Positions 1-11,356 of a stretch of DNA of 64,000 bases are shown one piece after another. Location of the stretch: assembly GCA_946965045.2 (NCBI GenBank), contig OX337239.1:682001-746000 (forward strand), written 5' to 3'. The translations under genes and the position numbers were made by a program. Positions within the stretch are counted from its first letter, which is position 1. Every line of letters begins with the position of its first letter. The notes beneath the pieces were generated by a model. The model was not told the origin of the DNA. It was given only the letters and a program-made list of their open reading frames with translations, and ran no database searches. This stretch comes from Epithemia pelagica. Taxonomy: Eukaryota; Bacillariophyta; Bacillariophyceae; Surirellales; Surirellaceae.

Positions 1-942
1 AATATTGAGTTGCTGGTAGAGAAACTATTCCAAGGATACAAGTTACAGACAACAGAATCACACGCCAACCATGGAGATGGATTGCAATAGCACAGGTTAC
101 TGGTGCTTTCGTATGAGAGTCCAAAATAGAAAGAGACAAGTTCTATCTACTAGGCTAGGGACACACGCCGACTGCAATTTTATTTTATTTCATGAATTCA
201 GGATGAAGACGAAGAAGAAAGGCTTGGTCATGTCCCTCCCTGTTGAGAGAGTAGGAGTGGTAACATGGTGATGGACAAGGAATGAAACTCTAGGAGAACC
301 TACCTACCTATCAAGAAAGGTAAAGGTGCAATGGTGTGGTGCGTCTTTCTTCCAATTTGTGAGGGGACGTTGGGGGATGAGAAGCGGTGTTAGGATTCTA
401 TTGATTCTGGTAGGGATCTATCATGAATTCTAGATCGCGCCAGAAGACCTCATGACCACGTACGTGGTTGTCGGGAATTCTCCGAAGCCCAAGTAGAATC
501 CTTTTACCCTACCAATATCCAGGTCGGCATGGCAACTCGCCACATCAGTCGCAGTCGCGGAAAGCGGCCACGTCTGTGATCGACTGTCACTGTTACAGTA
601 CACAAACATCTGGGACTGATGCCCACGATTTGCCAAAAAATCTCAAGACGTCTTTCGGTAGTGGGCGCCACGTTGTCTTGGACGATGGGGCCTGCAAAAC
701 GTGTGTGTGTGTGTGTGTTGTTTGTGCGAACCGGTTCATCTGTTTCGTGACACTCCCAGCAAGAGTCAGTATTGAGACCAGAGAGCCGTTCGGGAAAAAG
801 GTGCTTTGAAGTGACACAAAAAGTCAATCCACAATCCACAATCCACTCTTTTGGTTGTCGCTTCGCTTGATCCATTAAGCCATAGATCCGTGTCAAACGT
901 CTCTCGATCCTCGTGTCGCCTGGAGCCGCCACATCTCTCAAC
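1..942. other. intergenic, no gene supported
   Basis: No reading frame here looks like a real protein; the overlapping short frames on both strands lack domains and normal composition. A short GT microsatellite lies at about 700-718. The last part is presumably the promoter and 5' UTR of the ankyrin gene. Confidence 0.5.
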
Positions 943-2223
943 ATGACAACCACCATGTCGCACCCCAAATCCAAGACCGATTCTGCTGAAATTTCCGCCA
1001 TGTGCAACAAGACCAGCCGTATTCCCTTGTCGGTTCAATCACTATTCCTTCAGTGCAATCTCGACGAGCCAACGGTAGACAACCACGAAGAACAACCACA
1101 AGAAGCACCTCAATCGTTGGCCCAAGAAATCAGCTCATCGACGGTAAGCTTGCCTTGGTTCGTTTCCTTTGGAGTGGTGTTGTCATGTCTCTTTCCACTC
1201 AATCATCCATTTCTCGTCCCTTCTTTGTGACTCTATCAACAGGCTAGTCCTCGTCCATCGACTTGCACCTCGACCTGTACCTTGCATGACTTTTTGGTTC
1301 AATTGTTGGAAGAACGTGGCTACACGGCACTTCCCACTTACGATACCTTGAAGACGAGCTACTACAGTCCTCCCACGGCCTGGCAATTGGCGAGTCATGG
1401 TCCCAAGGTTGCCGAAATGCTCAAAACCAACGACGTGGTGGGCATGTGCGAAGCCTTGGCCGTGGCTGGTTTGTCGCCCAATCCTTGCAATTCGTACGGC
1501 GAATCCTTGGTCCACATGGCCTGTCGTCGAGGACACGTGGTCTTGTTGCAACTCATGGTGGACGCGGGGGCCAGTTTGCAAATTTGCGACGATTATGGCC
1601 GCACACCCTTGCACGATGCCTGTTGGGCCGCCCAACCAGCCTTTGACATTGTGAAACGACTCACCTTGGATTGCGATCGAGCCATGTGGTTCCTCCGAGA
1701 TACCCGCGGATCCCTGCCCCTCTCCTATGTCCACAAGGATCATGAAGCGGAATGGAAATCGTGGATGGAGGCCAATATCGATGCCATGTTCCCCGCCTTG
1801 TCAACCAATGGCGAGGATGCTTGCCAAACGGTGATTCAAGAAATGGCACGGCAATTGTTCCAATCGGACGACATTCCACCACCTCCACAAGATGGTAGAC
1901 ATGTCGTCGTGGTCAAGAAACCGGTGGAATCCGCCAATGTTTCCTTGGAACTCATCAAAATGGTGGCCAATGGCAAAATGACGCCGTCCGAAGCCCGTCT
2001 CATGGCCGATGACATGGCGCGACAACGCGAGGCGGAAGAAGACGAAGCGACCATGGAAGAATCGCAAACGACAGATTACAATGACGATGAGGATTGGACG
2101 GAATATGACGAGTCCTATTACAGCAGCAGCCACTACGACAATGACTTTGACGAAAGTGAAGAAGAAGAATTGGAGGAATTGGAGAATGAACTCGTGGAAA
2201 TGTTGCGAGGCATTGCCTACTGA
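943..2223 (+). CDS. ankyrin-repeat protein, two exons
   Basis: Exons 943-1143 and 1243-2223, intron 1144-1242 (99 nt, GTAAGC..CAACAG), phase 0; 393 residues. The first ATG is at 943; exon 1 reads in frame into exon 2, which has no ATG of its own near its beginning. Exon 1 is a polar leader. The middle of the protein has two recognisable ankyrin repeats (SLVHMACRRGHVVLLQLM and GRTPLHDAC), so a protein-protein interaction role is likely. The C-terminal 80 residues are strongly acidic (DDEDW, EEEELEELENEL) with Tyr/Ser runs. There is no signal peptide or membrane segment. Partner and pathway are unknown. The splice model is inferred from the donor, the acceptor and frame continuity. Confidence 0.8.
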
Positions 2224-3225
2224 GAGGGCAACCCGACCGGATGGCTGTCGCGACAAATGTAGGCAGCCTTCTAGCAATCCGTTTTCAATGTTCCCTTTCA
2301 GCGAGTGGTGCGCAACCTTTTCTACTGCAAGAAGCGGACAGTTGTCTGTTCGACCCTGTTCCAGTTTCGACCTCTTGTGGATTCGAAAAGTATGGAGTCC
2401 CTCTCTCGAGGGCTCGTTCTTCTTGGAATCCTTCATGCGCATGGTTGACCCGCATAACCTTGCTGGTTGTGGAAAAACCGACTTGAGAATATTCATTATC
2501 ACTCTAATATAATTCATAGTTCTGTATACCACTTTCCATAAACCAAACTCGTACTTAGATAGATACTCCAATGTACTATGTGCCGACGGGAAACATGGGA
2601 TGGCCAAACCAGCTAGTACGCATTCTTTAAAGAGCACAACCTTGAATCGCCACAATGTCGTGGTGGTGCATGTACCGTGCCGAGGCCACGCAAAGCATGT
2701 TTGTTGTCAATTGGTCTTCCCGACTGGTGCGTGCATAGTGCTCTGGTTATGAAGGACATGGTCCGTCCCGCCACAAACAAAAACACCAGACTACCTACCT
2801 AGAGGAGCGTATCAGGTTGTCATACATGAACTTGTGAAAATGGCATGGAGCGGGTTGCTGTTTTGGTTCTCTTGGTTGAAGCAGCGAAACAAACTAGTAC
2901 ATGAACGACATTGAATGGGGCAGAGTTTGTACACCTTCTATATCGTCTTGTCGTTCCTAGTAGGCACACCTAGAATTCCCCACGAACTCAACCACACACT
3001 GTAACCCCTTTTTGTTCGGTGCATGGCTCTTATGGTCAAGCACTGTCGTGGAAGCAAAACACCTGAGCATTGGTAGCAACTACTCCCAAAATGTTTCCGA
3101 AAAAACCGCTGGATCCATCCTAAATGCTTCATTCTTCCCAGCGCACCGACTCCATAACCGAAACGAACCACACCATGCAGATCCAAGAAAAGTGTTTGAA
3201 GCCACGCGCACGCAAAAGCGTCTGC
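2224..3225. other. intergenic, convergent genes
   Basis: About 1 kb between the 3' ends of the ankyrin gene and the zinc-knuckle gene. It should hold both 3' UTRs. I see no gene, repeat or RNA. Confidence 0.5.
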
Positions 3226-5100
3226 TTACATGGACCGACGCCCCCGCCACGGCCGCTGTTGTTGTTGTTGTTGTTGAGGCTCCATGGAACGTCCTCCTGG
3301 AAGGGGTGCCGCCCAATGCCGTTCGTCACGGGGAGGCATACCACCAACCGCACGAGGGGGTGGTGGTGGTGGGGGCGGCGGTGGCGGTGGTCCTCGTCCG
3401 GTTCCACCTCGATTCATGTAACTATTGTGGTTATTGTTATAGGAATTTCGTCGATGCAGCGGCGGTGGTGCACTTTGGGCACGGCCTGGATACTGTTGAT
3501 TCCCATAGCCCCGTCTTCGACCTCCATTGCGAAGGGCCCATTGCGCCGCTTGTTCCTTTTGTTGTTTGCTGCGTTCCACCTGGGCAGCGCCCAAGAGTTC
3601 GTCACGACTACATTCGTCCGCCGTAGGTCGCACACAGCGAAAGCCGTCGTGTCCCTCCTCTCCACAATTCCAACACGTCATGGCTGGTGCTTGTTGTTGT
3701 GGTGGTTGTCGGTGTCGTGGTCGGCCGCGCGTGTCACGATTCTCGTCGGGAAGATCAAAGGTTTGAACCTCGCACGACACGTGTCCAGGTTTGCCACAAA
3801 CCAGACAAATGGCTTGAGCATGGGCGTTTCGTAAAGCTGCAGCAAACTGTTGTTGAAATTGGTCTTGTTGAAATCGTGAAGGTGACGGTCGCACCAACCA
3901 CGGGCACTTATGGGTGCTATGGGCCTGTATATGATAACAAATGGTACAAATCAAGGTGGGTGGTGGACGGCCGGTATTGTTGGGTGGTACCACAAAGCAT
4001 TGCCGGGCAACATGTCCAGGAATACCACAGGTAAAGCAAATGGCCTTGTAGGGACACGACCGAACGTCGGAATGATCCGTGGCGGCACACAGGGGACACG
4101 TTCGGGGTGCCTTTTCGCGTGCCGAGGAGGACAGAGCCGATAACAGCAAGGCGCGATCGGCGACAAAATACCGACTGTCCGTATTGCTGTTGTTATTATT
4201 GTTTGTGACAATTTCCACACGCACGGGTCGTCCATCCAGACTGGTCAATTGATCGCGACAAGCCTTGGCTTCGGTCAAGGAGGCAAACGTGACAAAGGCT
4301 CGACCCGCATTGAGTGGGGCAGAACTAGTGATGTTCGAGTTTTTGTCCTTTTCGTCACCGTCTTCATCGTCCGATTGCATGATAAGCTTCAGATTTTCCA
4401 CCGTTCCAAAAGCTTGACAAGCCTGTTCCAAGGTTTGTGCTGTAGTGGTATATTTGAGATTGACAATCTTGACTTTGACGGCGTCCTTGCTGGTGCTGCT
4501 CGTTGTACTATTGCGCTTGCGTTTCCGACTGGGCTGATCAGGGTCCTTGACATTGGTTGGGGCGGCGGTTTCTTCTGTTTCGTCATCGCTGAGGGGGACG
4601 GATTCCATGGTTCGTCCCAAACGACCATCCCAATCCTTTTCATTCCGTCCAAAGGCTTGAAGAAATTCGTCATTGAGAGGAATCACCGGGGGCGCCTCCA
4701 GAACCTGAGGCGTTCGCGCCTGTTGCAACAAGCGCTGGGCCAATGCTGATTGCAAAACACGCCGTGTCGGAGAATTTGCTAGTGTTGGTGTTGTGCCGTT
4801 CTCTTGTTTTTCGTTCACAGTGGAAGGATTTTGCTGTGAAACCATCATTCCTGCTCCATTCTTCTTGGTTTCCGAAACCATCTTTTCATCCTTGACCCCT
4901 TCGGAATCCGATGCGGCAAACAAATCTTCCTCCTCGTCGTCCTGATCTGTTTTTGAATTGTTCTTGTGAGTGCCATTGGCAGCATCGCCAGTGACCTGTA
5001 CTGTCCCTGCGGCCTCGTCCATTCGTATCACATTTTCTTCTTCTTCTTCTTTTTCGCCGCTTTCTTCCTCTTCCTCACTTAACGATCCCACCAAGGGCAT
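3226..5100 (-). CDS. RRM plus CCHC zinc-knuckle RNA-binding protein
   Basis: 624 residues from the ATG at 5100; the open frame continues 14 codons upstream to a GTG, so an upstream exon is possible. The order is an acidic N-terminus, one RRM at about 207-297 (RNP2-like KIVNLK, RNP1-like GRAFVTFA), then four zinc-knuckle-like motifs at about 333-487: an irregular CPLC..H..C joined to CFTCGIPGHVARQC, a CTICYHIQAH type, CLVCGKPGH and CWNCGEEGHDGFRC. The tail has Arg/Gly segments, a run of 12 prolines and polyglutamine. Serial knuckles recall AIR1/AIR2/ZCCHC7 of the nuclear TRAMP RNA-surveillance complex, but the RRM is not typical of these, so I only infer nuclear or cytoplasmic RNA binding. The tail suggests a disordered, condensate-prone protein. 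Confidence 0.85.
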   Translation of the reverse strand: MPLVGSLSEEEEESGEKEEEEENVIRMDEAAGTVQVTGDAANGTHKNNSKTDQDDEEEDLFAASDSEGVKDEKMVSETKKNGAGMMVSQQNPSTVNEKQENGTTPTLANSPTRRVLQSALAQRLLQQARTPQVLEAPPVIPLNDEFLQAFGRNEKDWDGRLGRTMESVPLSDDETEETAAPTNVKDPDQPSRKRKRNSTTSSTSKDAVKVKIVNLKYTTTAQTLEQACQAFGTVENLKLIMQSDDEDGDEKDKNSNITSSAPLNAGRAFVTFASLTEAKACRDQLTSLDGRPVRVEIVTNNNNNSNTDSRYFVADRALLLSALSSSAREKAPRTCPLCAATDHSDVRSCPYKAICFTCGIPGHVARQCFVVPPNNTGRPPPTLICTICYHIQAHSTHKCPWLVRPSPSRFQQDQFQQQFAAALRNAHAQAICLVCGKPGHVSCEVQTFDLPDENRDTRGRPRHRQPPQQQAPAMTCWNCGEEGHDGFRCVRPTADECSRDELLGAAQVERSKQQKEQAAQWALRNGGRRRGYGNQQYPGRAQSAPPPLHRRNSYNNNHNSYMNRGGTGRGPPPPPPPPPPPPRAVGGMPPRDERHWAAPLPGGRSMEPQQQQQQQRPWRGRRSM

Positions 5101-5884
5101 ACTGTTCAAAGTCACAATTGCTTGTTTTCTGTCGTAGCGCACAAAGGGTTCAATGTCTCGCGGTGCGTTGTCTTGGTAGAATCAACCCGAAAGGATGGCC
5201 AACCAATCGTACGGTCAATCTCCGTTTTCCTCGTTGTTCACATGCCCAGCTTCTGCTGCTGCTTCTCTTGTCCGGCAACAGCCAACCACCAATCCACCAA
5301 AAAAAGAGACAGATTCTGTTGATGGGTGTTCCAATTGCAAACGTGAAAATGGAATCCAAGACGGCAACGACAAGACAATCTTCCATCCACAAAGGGAGGC
5401 AATCAGTTTTACATGCAACGATAGAGGATATAGAGGATGGATCCCCAAACCTCGCATAGCGGATGGCTGACAGACTTTTAAAGCGACTCCAGAGTATCCC
5501 GTGAAGCGACCGGTAGCGCGATTCGGTGCTCGGGGCTCTAGCTAGAGCGGAGCAAGTTTGACCATGGTACCATCCATGACAAATCCTGTTTGGCGCTAGA
5601 GAATGCCTCGAGTCAGGAACTTGGAGAATGTTCTACAAGAAGTAGAAAAGGCTTTTCGTCCTTCCTATTGTGTAGTCGAAAACCACCACAAGTCCATTCA
5701 TTGCTATTCAACGCTATCCTCTCTACCTCTCTTTCTACCGCTCTGTCCGTCGCTCGCCACCATCCGACAGCAGCATTGCGTTTTGCAACGATCCCATTGA
5801 TTGTGTCACACGACGAGAGGCCGTGGTTCAGCTCTCTTTTATAGTAAACACAAAGAAGCAATCGCCAACCGCATCAGACGCACC
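5101..5884. promoter_or_regulatory. divergent intergenic promoter region
   Basis: The 780 bp between the divergent zinc-knuckle and PP28/SAP genes must carry both promoters. No defined motif can be assigned. Small frames here show no domain. Confidence 0.35.
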
Positions 5885-6511
5885 ATGGCCAAGGGACGAT
5901 TCAACAAACGTGGAGGCGGTCCTCGTTTAGATGCTGAAAATGCCGATGAAATTGAACAACGAAATGCTCGTTTGGCCGAATTGGAAGAACAACGTGCCCA
6001 ACGACGAGCCGATGCCGAAGACGAAGAGGATGAGGAGGACGACGAAAAGGACGACGATGACAAGGAACGAACGACGACAAGTAGCAACCACGAGGCTTCT
6101 TCCACAGCGGCTGCCGCTGCCAGTGGAGGAGAGGGAAAAAACAAGACGGCAGCCCCTGCTGGACCTGTCACGACACAAGCCGATCACAATCGCAACATGG
6201 CCAAATTGGCCGAAGTACGAAAACGTCGAGAAGAAGCAGAAAAACGACGCAGGGCACAACAAGAAGAAGAATCCAAGGTTTTGGAAGAAGAGCGACAAAA
6301 AATGCAAGCGTTGCAAGTCGATGACGATGAGGATGACACTGGCAAAAAGAAAAAGAATGCGGCCAAGAACATTCCCAAACTGGATAAGATTGTTATCAAG
6401 AAAATGAAACCCACACAAATGAAAGAAGCCTTGAAAGAGCGAGGATTGGATATTCAAGGCAATGCGAAGCAATTGCAACAACGATTATTGGACTATGAAG
6501 CTGCACGGTGA
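5885..6511 (+). CDS. PP28-like and SAP-domain protein
   Basis: 208 residues; the ATG at 5885 (CACCATGGCC context) is chosen over an open upstream extension. The basic N-terminus (KGRFNKRGGG), an acidic Asp/Glu stretch at about 43-65 and the helical segment at 105-150 (NMAKLAEVRKRREEAEKR) resemble the 28-kDa heat- and acid-stable phosphoprotein (PDAP1/PP28, a casein-kinase substrate). The last 40 residues (MKPTQMKEALKERGLD..LQQRLL) form a SAP motif, a helix-turn-helix that binds AT-rich DNA or RNA. This suggests a nuclear or RNP-associated adaptor. The combination of the two is unusual to me. High charge and no membrane segment are seen; function is inferred from domains only. Confidence 0.8.
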   Translation: MAKGRFNKRGGGPRLDAENADEIEQRNARLAELEEQRAQRRADAEDEEDEEDDEKDDDDKERTTTSSNHEASSTAAAAASGGEGKNKTAAPAGPVTTQADHNRNMAKLAEVRKRREEAEKRRRAQQEEESKVLEEERQKMQALQVDDDEDDTGKKKKNAAKNIPKLDKIVIKKMKPTQMKEALKERGLDIQGNAKQLQQRLLDYEAAR

Positions 6512-6600
6512 TGAAATGTATTCAAACAAAAACTGGTTAATAGACAAAAGTTTCTCATGGACTGTCGTTCTAGGATGAATAACATGTCGTACAACTAACC

Positions 6601-6660
6601 CAAATGATCTGTAGGCAGAAGAACTATGTTTCCAAATGATTTGTAGGCAGAAGAACTATG
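6601..6660. repeat. two-copy 32-bp tandem repeat
   Basis: CAAATGAT(C/T)TGTAGGCAG followed by AAGAACTATG occurs twice, at 6601 and 6633 (one substitution), in the 470-bp convergent gap between the PP28/SAP gene and the sorting receptor gene (6512-6982). Nothing else is seen in this gap. Confidence 0.85.
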
Positions 6661-6982
6661 TAATGGAAGGAGAAGCAAATGAAAATGATGGTCTATATCT
6701 TCTTCAATTGACAGATATATTCATGCAAGAAGAGAAACTGACGGCTTGCAATAGAGGATACTGGGTGTACTCGTACAACATGATTGGCAATTAACATGTA
6801 GGAGGGCGAATTTCCTCCACGCACCGCTGCTAAGGAAAGAGGGAATTAAGGATTCACATGTTCACATCCGTCCTGGACAAGGAATCGAAAACTCCATATC
6901 GATGTGGATGAAAGCCACCCAAACTATGGAACTCCACTCTCTACGCTCGATATATCACCGCCTCAAAGGATTCGGCCTTGAA

Positions 6983-9316
6983 TTAGGAGAGTTGACTCAT
7001 GGCGACACCATATTCTTCGTCATTGTCGTCGTCACCAAGACTCGGTTGTTCACTGTGATCCTCTTCCTCGGTGGTACTGTTGGTATGATCCTCGCCAAGG
7101 TACGACAGATTGTACGAATACTGGTTGTTCCGACAATGTGGTGGGTCATCCAGTAGAATGGGGTCCGCAATGGGCATCCATGGATGTTGCCACCCCCAGC
7201 CCCGCCTAAAGGCACTAGGCATGGGCGCTCCTTGTCGTCGTCGACGAACGACCAACACCGCGACACCCGTCACAGCAACAAACAAAACCCAACCAAGTCT
7301 GGACAACATGAACCTCCCTCCTTGTTGATTTTGGTCTTTTGATTCTCCAGCAACAAATGTTTGGGGAGGTGGTGTTTCTCGCACCAGACTCAACACACCA
7401 CTCACGGCATCCTTGTCCTCCGTCGTCGAGGGTGGACAATACTGCAAACTGACACAGGCTTGAGGATCGTGACAAGTGGCGCATGCTTGACAAACGGGTG
7501 GTTTCTCCTGAGATATGGGAAAACCAGCACAAATGGCCCAAAACGCCGTGGCAAAGTTGAGAGCGCCACGTACAATGGCACCATTGACTGTCAAGGTGGG
7601 GACACGAAAGACACTGGATGACCGTTCATTCAATTCCAATGAAAGCAAGGTATTCGGCCTATCATGCCGTGTCCCTCCAGCCTCCAACATGCAATTGTTT
7701 ACCTTGTCTGCATCCACTCCAGCCATGTTCATGGCGTGACTAATACAGTCCGGGAAAACAAGATTTGGATCATAGGAGATTGGTGGTTTACAGAATTTGG
7801 AATAACTCTTGAGATATTCCCACCATGGCAATCCAATGCCATTAGACTCCCCATACAGCTTCCAAATGCAAATGCGACGTAAGCCTTCTTCCACGGAGCT
7901 TCCTGGTAGTTGTTCAATGAGAGGGCTCTTTGCGTCGCAGTAACGGCCGCCATTGGAACAAGAGTTGACGCAATCGAATCCTTGATAGACATATTCGTTT
8001 GGATCATCATTATTGACACGACAACCGGCAAAGTTCCCATTATACAATAATGTACGTGGCGTAAAAAAGGCATGCTCTTGGAGGACTTGAACGACTTGCA
8101 GCAAGTCTGGTACATAGTCTTGGGACAAATCCACACTATGGTTCGCATCCTCGGGTGCCATGGTCATGGTAGGCGACAACCACAAACTATATTCGACACG
8201 TTGTGGTCCTGGATTGATCTCCGGCTGGTCGGTGCTGGTTATTGACTGGTTGGAGTTGGAGCCAATTTGTGTCGGTGGTGGGGGTGGAATGGGAAAGTCG
8301 AGTTGCACCCGAATATCGGATAGTGAGAACTTGGTCTCATTCTTTGGCAGTCTGGGGTGATTGTCCCATTCCATCAATGTCTCTTTAAGGAGATCGGCAT
8401 CGTGTTGAAAGAGTAACATGGAAGGAATTGTTATCTCGTCCAGCATGGCGGGATCGTCCCTTTTGCTATCGGGCAGCATGGTTCCAGGCCTTGATAGGTT
8501 GAGATACAGAGAAGCAAAGGTGCGTACGAATGTGTTAGGAGTCCAATAAAACAAGGATGAAAACCATTCTCTCCTTCATTTGAAACCTTACAATTCATGA
8601 GTACATTCTTGATTCTTGTGGCACACTGTGCTTCCAGCGGCATGGCCGCATACACAGCGGTTGTCAGCGATTAAAACAACCGAGGCACCAAGTGAGTATT
8701 GTGCCATGTGCACTTGATGCGCCACTGAACATTCATCTTCGGGTGCCTTGTCCATTAAGAGGGCAAACGGGCCCAGACTCATCCACGAATGTCTTGGATC
8801 GCCTTTGTGATGATGAAGATGGAATTGATTATGGTGGAGGTGATTAGGTGGCTGTACGGGAAGCGATACATTCAGAACTGATTCGGGCCCATGGCATAAG
8901 GGAGATGTGTTGTTGATGCTTGGCGGCAGGTAATAATAATACAAGGGCAGTTCTTGGAGGGTTTGTCCATGAGGGTAGAGGCCGAAAAGAGCATCGCGAT
9001 GATCGTATCCACGGGCCTTGTACAACTGTTTTGGCAACTGTAATCGCTCCGCATGGAAGTAACGAAGAGACATTCAACGGACAATCATTAGCATTGTATA
9101 GTACGGCCACCGAAAGCACAACGTATCAAGAATGAAAAGCGTACAAGACAAGAAAAGATAAGGGCGGAAAGTTCACATCATCATTCTTCTTACCGGTATG
9201 TTGAGAACGGACGTGGGAGTATCTGGAAGGCCATCACACCCTACGAAGGATAGCATAAGAATGAGCAACCATCGAGGCAAGGCGTTCATTGCATGGAACA
9301 ACATCATCATTGCCAT
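6983..9316 (-). CDS. vacuolar sorting receptor-like protein, three exons
   Basis: Exons 9316-9194, 9037-8592 and 8489-6983; introns of 156 and 102 nt; 691 residues. Exon 1 encodes a signal peptide (LLILMLSFVGCDG). Exon 2 carries a protease-associated (PA) domain with FALLMDK and GASVVLIADN. Exon 3 has the central plant-VSR region (WWEYLKSYSKFC, PTLTVNGAIVRGAL, AICAGF), Cys-rich stretches, one membrane helix at about 586-603 and a cytosolic tail with DPILL, a DxxLL form that could bind GGA-type adaptors. The family recognises soluble cargo in the Golgi and delivers it to vacuoles or prevacuolar compartments. A TGA just before the first ATG of the exon 2 frame shows that splicing from the signal exon is needed. 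The acceptor TTACAG at 9038-9043 keeps phase 0; CCAAAACAG 9 nt later would also keep frame. Confidence 0.85.
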
Positions 9317-9596
9317 TTCGAGAAGAACGAATCAACCAAATCTATATGAAAATCATGAGAGGAAATCTGTGCGTGTGATGGCCCGCGCTCGCAAGCAGTC
9401 CAATCACGAGCAACTTGTTCGTTCCAATCACGATCGACCCAATCTCTTAAGTCACGTGCTATATGCTCTACCTTGGAGTTGGAGGGCAACTTCCACTCTA
9501 GCAGTGGGAGTAGGTCGTATACAAGAAAAGAACAACAATCAATCCTATCTTTCATGCTCGAGTAGATGACCGAACAAATCCCTGGTGCTGCTTGTC

Positions 9597-10631
9597 TCAA
9601 TTTGGCATACAGTCATAAGCCACGAGGACAATCCAGTAAACTTTGCCATCGTGGGGGATGTTGTTGGCGGACGACTTGAACTCTAGGTATACCTCGGCAT
9701 CATCCCGATTGATTTCGCCTGGCAAACCAATACTGTCGACAAACTGGTGCGAATCGCTGTAACCATCACCTCGATATTCCGTATTGGTTTCTCCAATTTG
9801 AGGCAGCTTGAACTTGACATCTCCCTTGCCACTGGACCGAAAATCGAACTTGACCTCTAAATTTGCCTTTTTGCCCTTCCCCTTGCCCTGCGACGGCGGT
9901 ACGTCCTCGGGATGTTTTTGGTCCCAATATACAGCATACAATCGATACCATCGTTCATAGCCACTTTGCAGAGGCGGTTGTGCATCGGAACCAAAGGGAC
10001 TGTATAGCTTTACCAGTCTCACATGGTTCTCATTACTGGCAATGGTAACAGGATCATCGTCTCCGGTGCCATAAATGGGGCGTCGATGTACTTCCTCGCA
10101 CTTTTCATAATCAGGTTCCTTCTTTTTCTTAATGTCCTTATGGTAACATTGGATCCTGCCATTAATGGGTTGGTAATCATCAGGTTGGGTAAACCAAATT
10201 TCACAACTGCCAGTAGAACTTGTGGTTGTCGGACGAGCAAATTCAAAAGCTAGACACTCTGATATCATGACGGAGCACATATCTTGACACTCCTGTAAGG
10301 TCTTACCCGCGTGTCGGACATAATCCTTGTCTTTCTCTCCCGCATACCCATTATCAATGCGACAGGCTCCATCGTACATTTTGTATTCAAACGTGGGCAC
10401 AGTGGACAAAGTGCGAAGACGAACTTGATGCATCTTGTTTTCACTTTGTTGTTGATGCTGCTGTTGTCCTCGTTGTCGTTTCTTTGGTTGTTCTGCTTGT
10501 CTCCGTCGCGCACGCTCGCGTTTCTTTTTTGTTTGACCATAGCTTGTTTCGCTTGAGACACCGAAAGGCGTCATGAGAAGAAGGACAAGACATAGTGTAC
10601 AAGTCGCATTGACGAGACGAAAAGTTTTCAT
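9597..10631 (-). CDS. secreted PAN/apple-like domain protein (copy 1)
   Basis: 344 residues. The signal peptide is residues 1-27 (LCLVLLLMTPFGVSS), followed by a basic, Gln-rich linker. A PAN/apple-like domain at about 82-165 has the pattern GACRID..C..MC..C.AFEF..CEIW..CYH, consistent with disulfides and binding of glycans or protein ligands outside the cell. The C-terminal region (HRRPIYGTG, RLVKLYSPFG, RWYRLYAVYW, YRGDGYSD, YWIVLVAYDC) is shared with the other two copies here and is not a domain I can name. It is one of a three-locus cluster on the same strand. The 280 bp to the sorting receptor hold nothing else. Confidence 0.8.
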   Translation of the reverse strand: MKTFRLVNATCTLCLVLLLMTPFGVSSETSYGQTKKKRERARRRQAEQPKKRQRGQQQHQQQSENKMHQVRLRTLSTVPTFEYKMYDGACRIDNGYAGEKDKDYVRHAGKTLQECQDMCSVMISECLAFEFARPTTTSSTGSCEIWFTQPDDYQPINGRIQCYHKDIKKKKEPDYEKCEEVHRRPIYGTGDDDPVTIASNENHVRLVKLYSPFGSDAQPPLQSGYERWYRLYAVYWDQKHPEDVPPSQGKGKGKKANLEVKFDFRSSGKGDVKFKLPQIGETNTEYRGDGYSDSHQFVDSIGLPGEINRDDAEVYLEFKSSANNIPHDGKVYWIVLVAYDCMPN

Positions 10632-11356
10632 TGTAAATGTCTTGCTGATGGTTTGACGGAAACACTAGAAGAAATTGTGAGAATGTTGCTTGTGTTAGGA
10701 GAGAGGCATGTTGCGCGAGTGGGAAGAAAAGAACATCTGTTGTCGATGTCATCATTGAAAGCATGATGGACCTCCACTATTGTTGCGTATAGTTGGTCTA
10801 TTAAAGCTTATCATTCAATGCCTCCAATCCAATTTCGCATCCTTTCTTCTATTTCGCATCTCCATTTCGCAACCTCTCTTCCAGCTTCCGGATCACATCT
10901 TCAACTTCCGTACGCTCCAGCGATAGTAAAATGGAACATTTAAGACTGGTGCATTTTTTTATTTCTTGAACCACTGAGTTTTCAAGACTCAGATTCAATG
11001 AGTCTCAGTCACGGAACTGCAGGGGTGCTATGCATGCTATCCAACGGTTATGTTCTCTTCCTAATACTCCTACTCCTAGAGTAGTAGAGAGCACAACAAA
11101 GAAACGTAAAAAATATGGGATAATGATCACCCAGAGATTGGAGTCATCGGAATGTAGGACCAGCCCAAACCCAAATAGGTTGCGCATGTCACTATGCGCT
11201 CAAAAGTCGATGTATTCTACTTTCTACAAACGTCAAATGAGCCAGTTGTTTGTTGCCTAACGATACAATACGACTGACAACAGGACAAACTATCATACTC
11301 AAAACATTTCTCTTAGCAACAAATTGTTCATGCGATCACGCAGGACTCGCACGCCA
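10632..11356. other. intergenic between PAN copies
   Basis: 725 bp, with an imperfect repeat of TTTCGCATC-type words at about 10825-10870. No gene is supported. It probably holds the promoter of copy 1 and the 3' flank of the PAN pseudogene. Confidence 0.4.

Noticed and set aside
504-1010. 168-codon minus-strand frame
   Set aside because: Overlaps the start of the spliced ankyrin gene and contains a microsatellite-coded Thr-His run.
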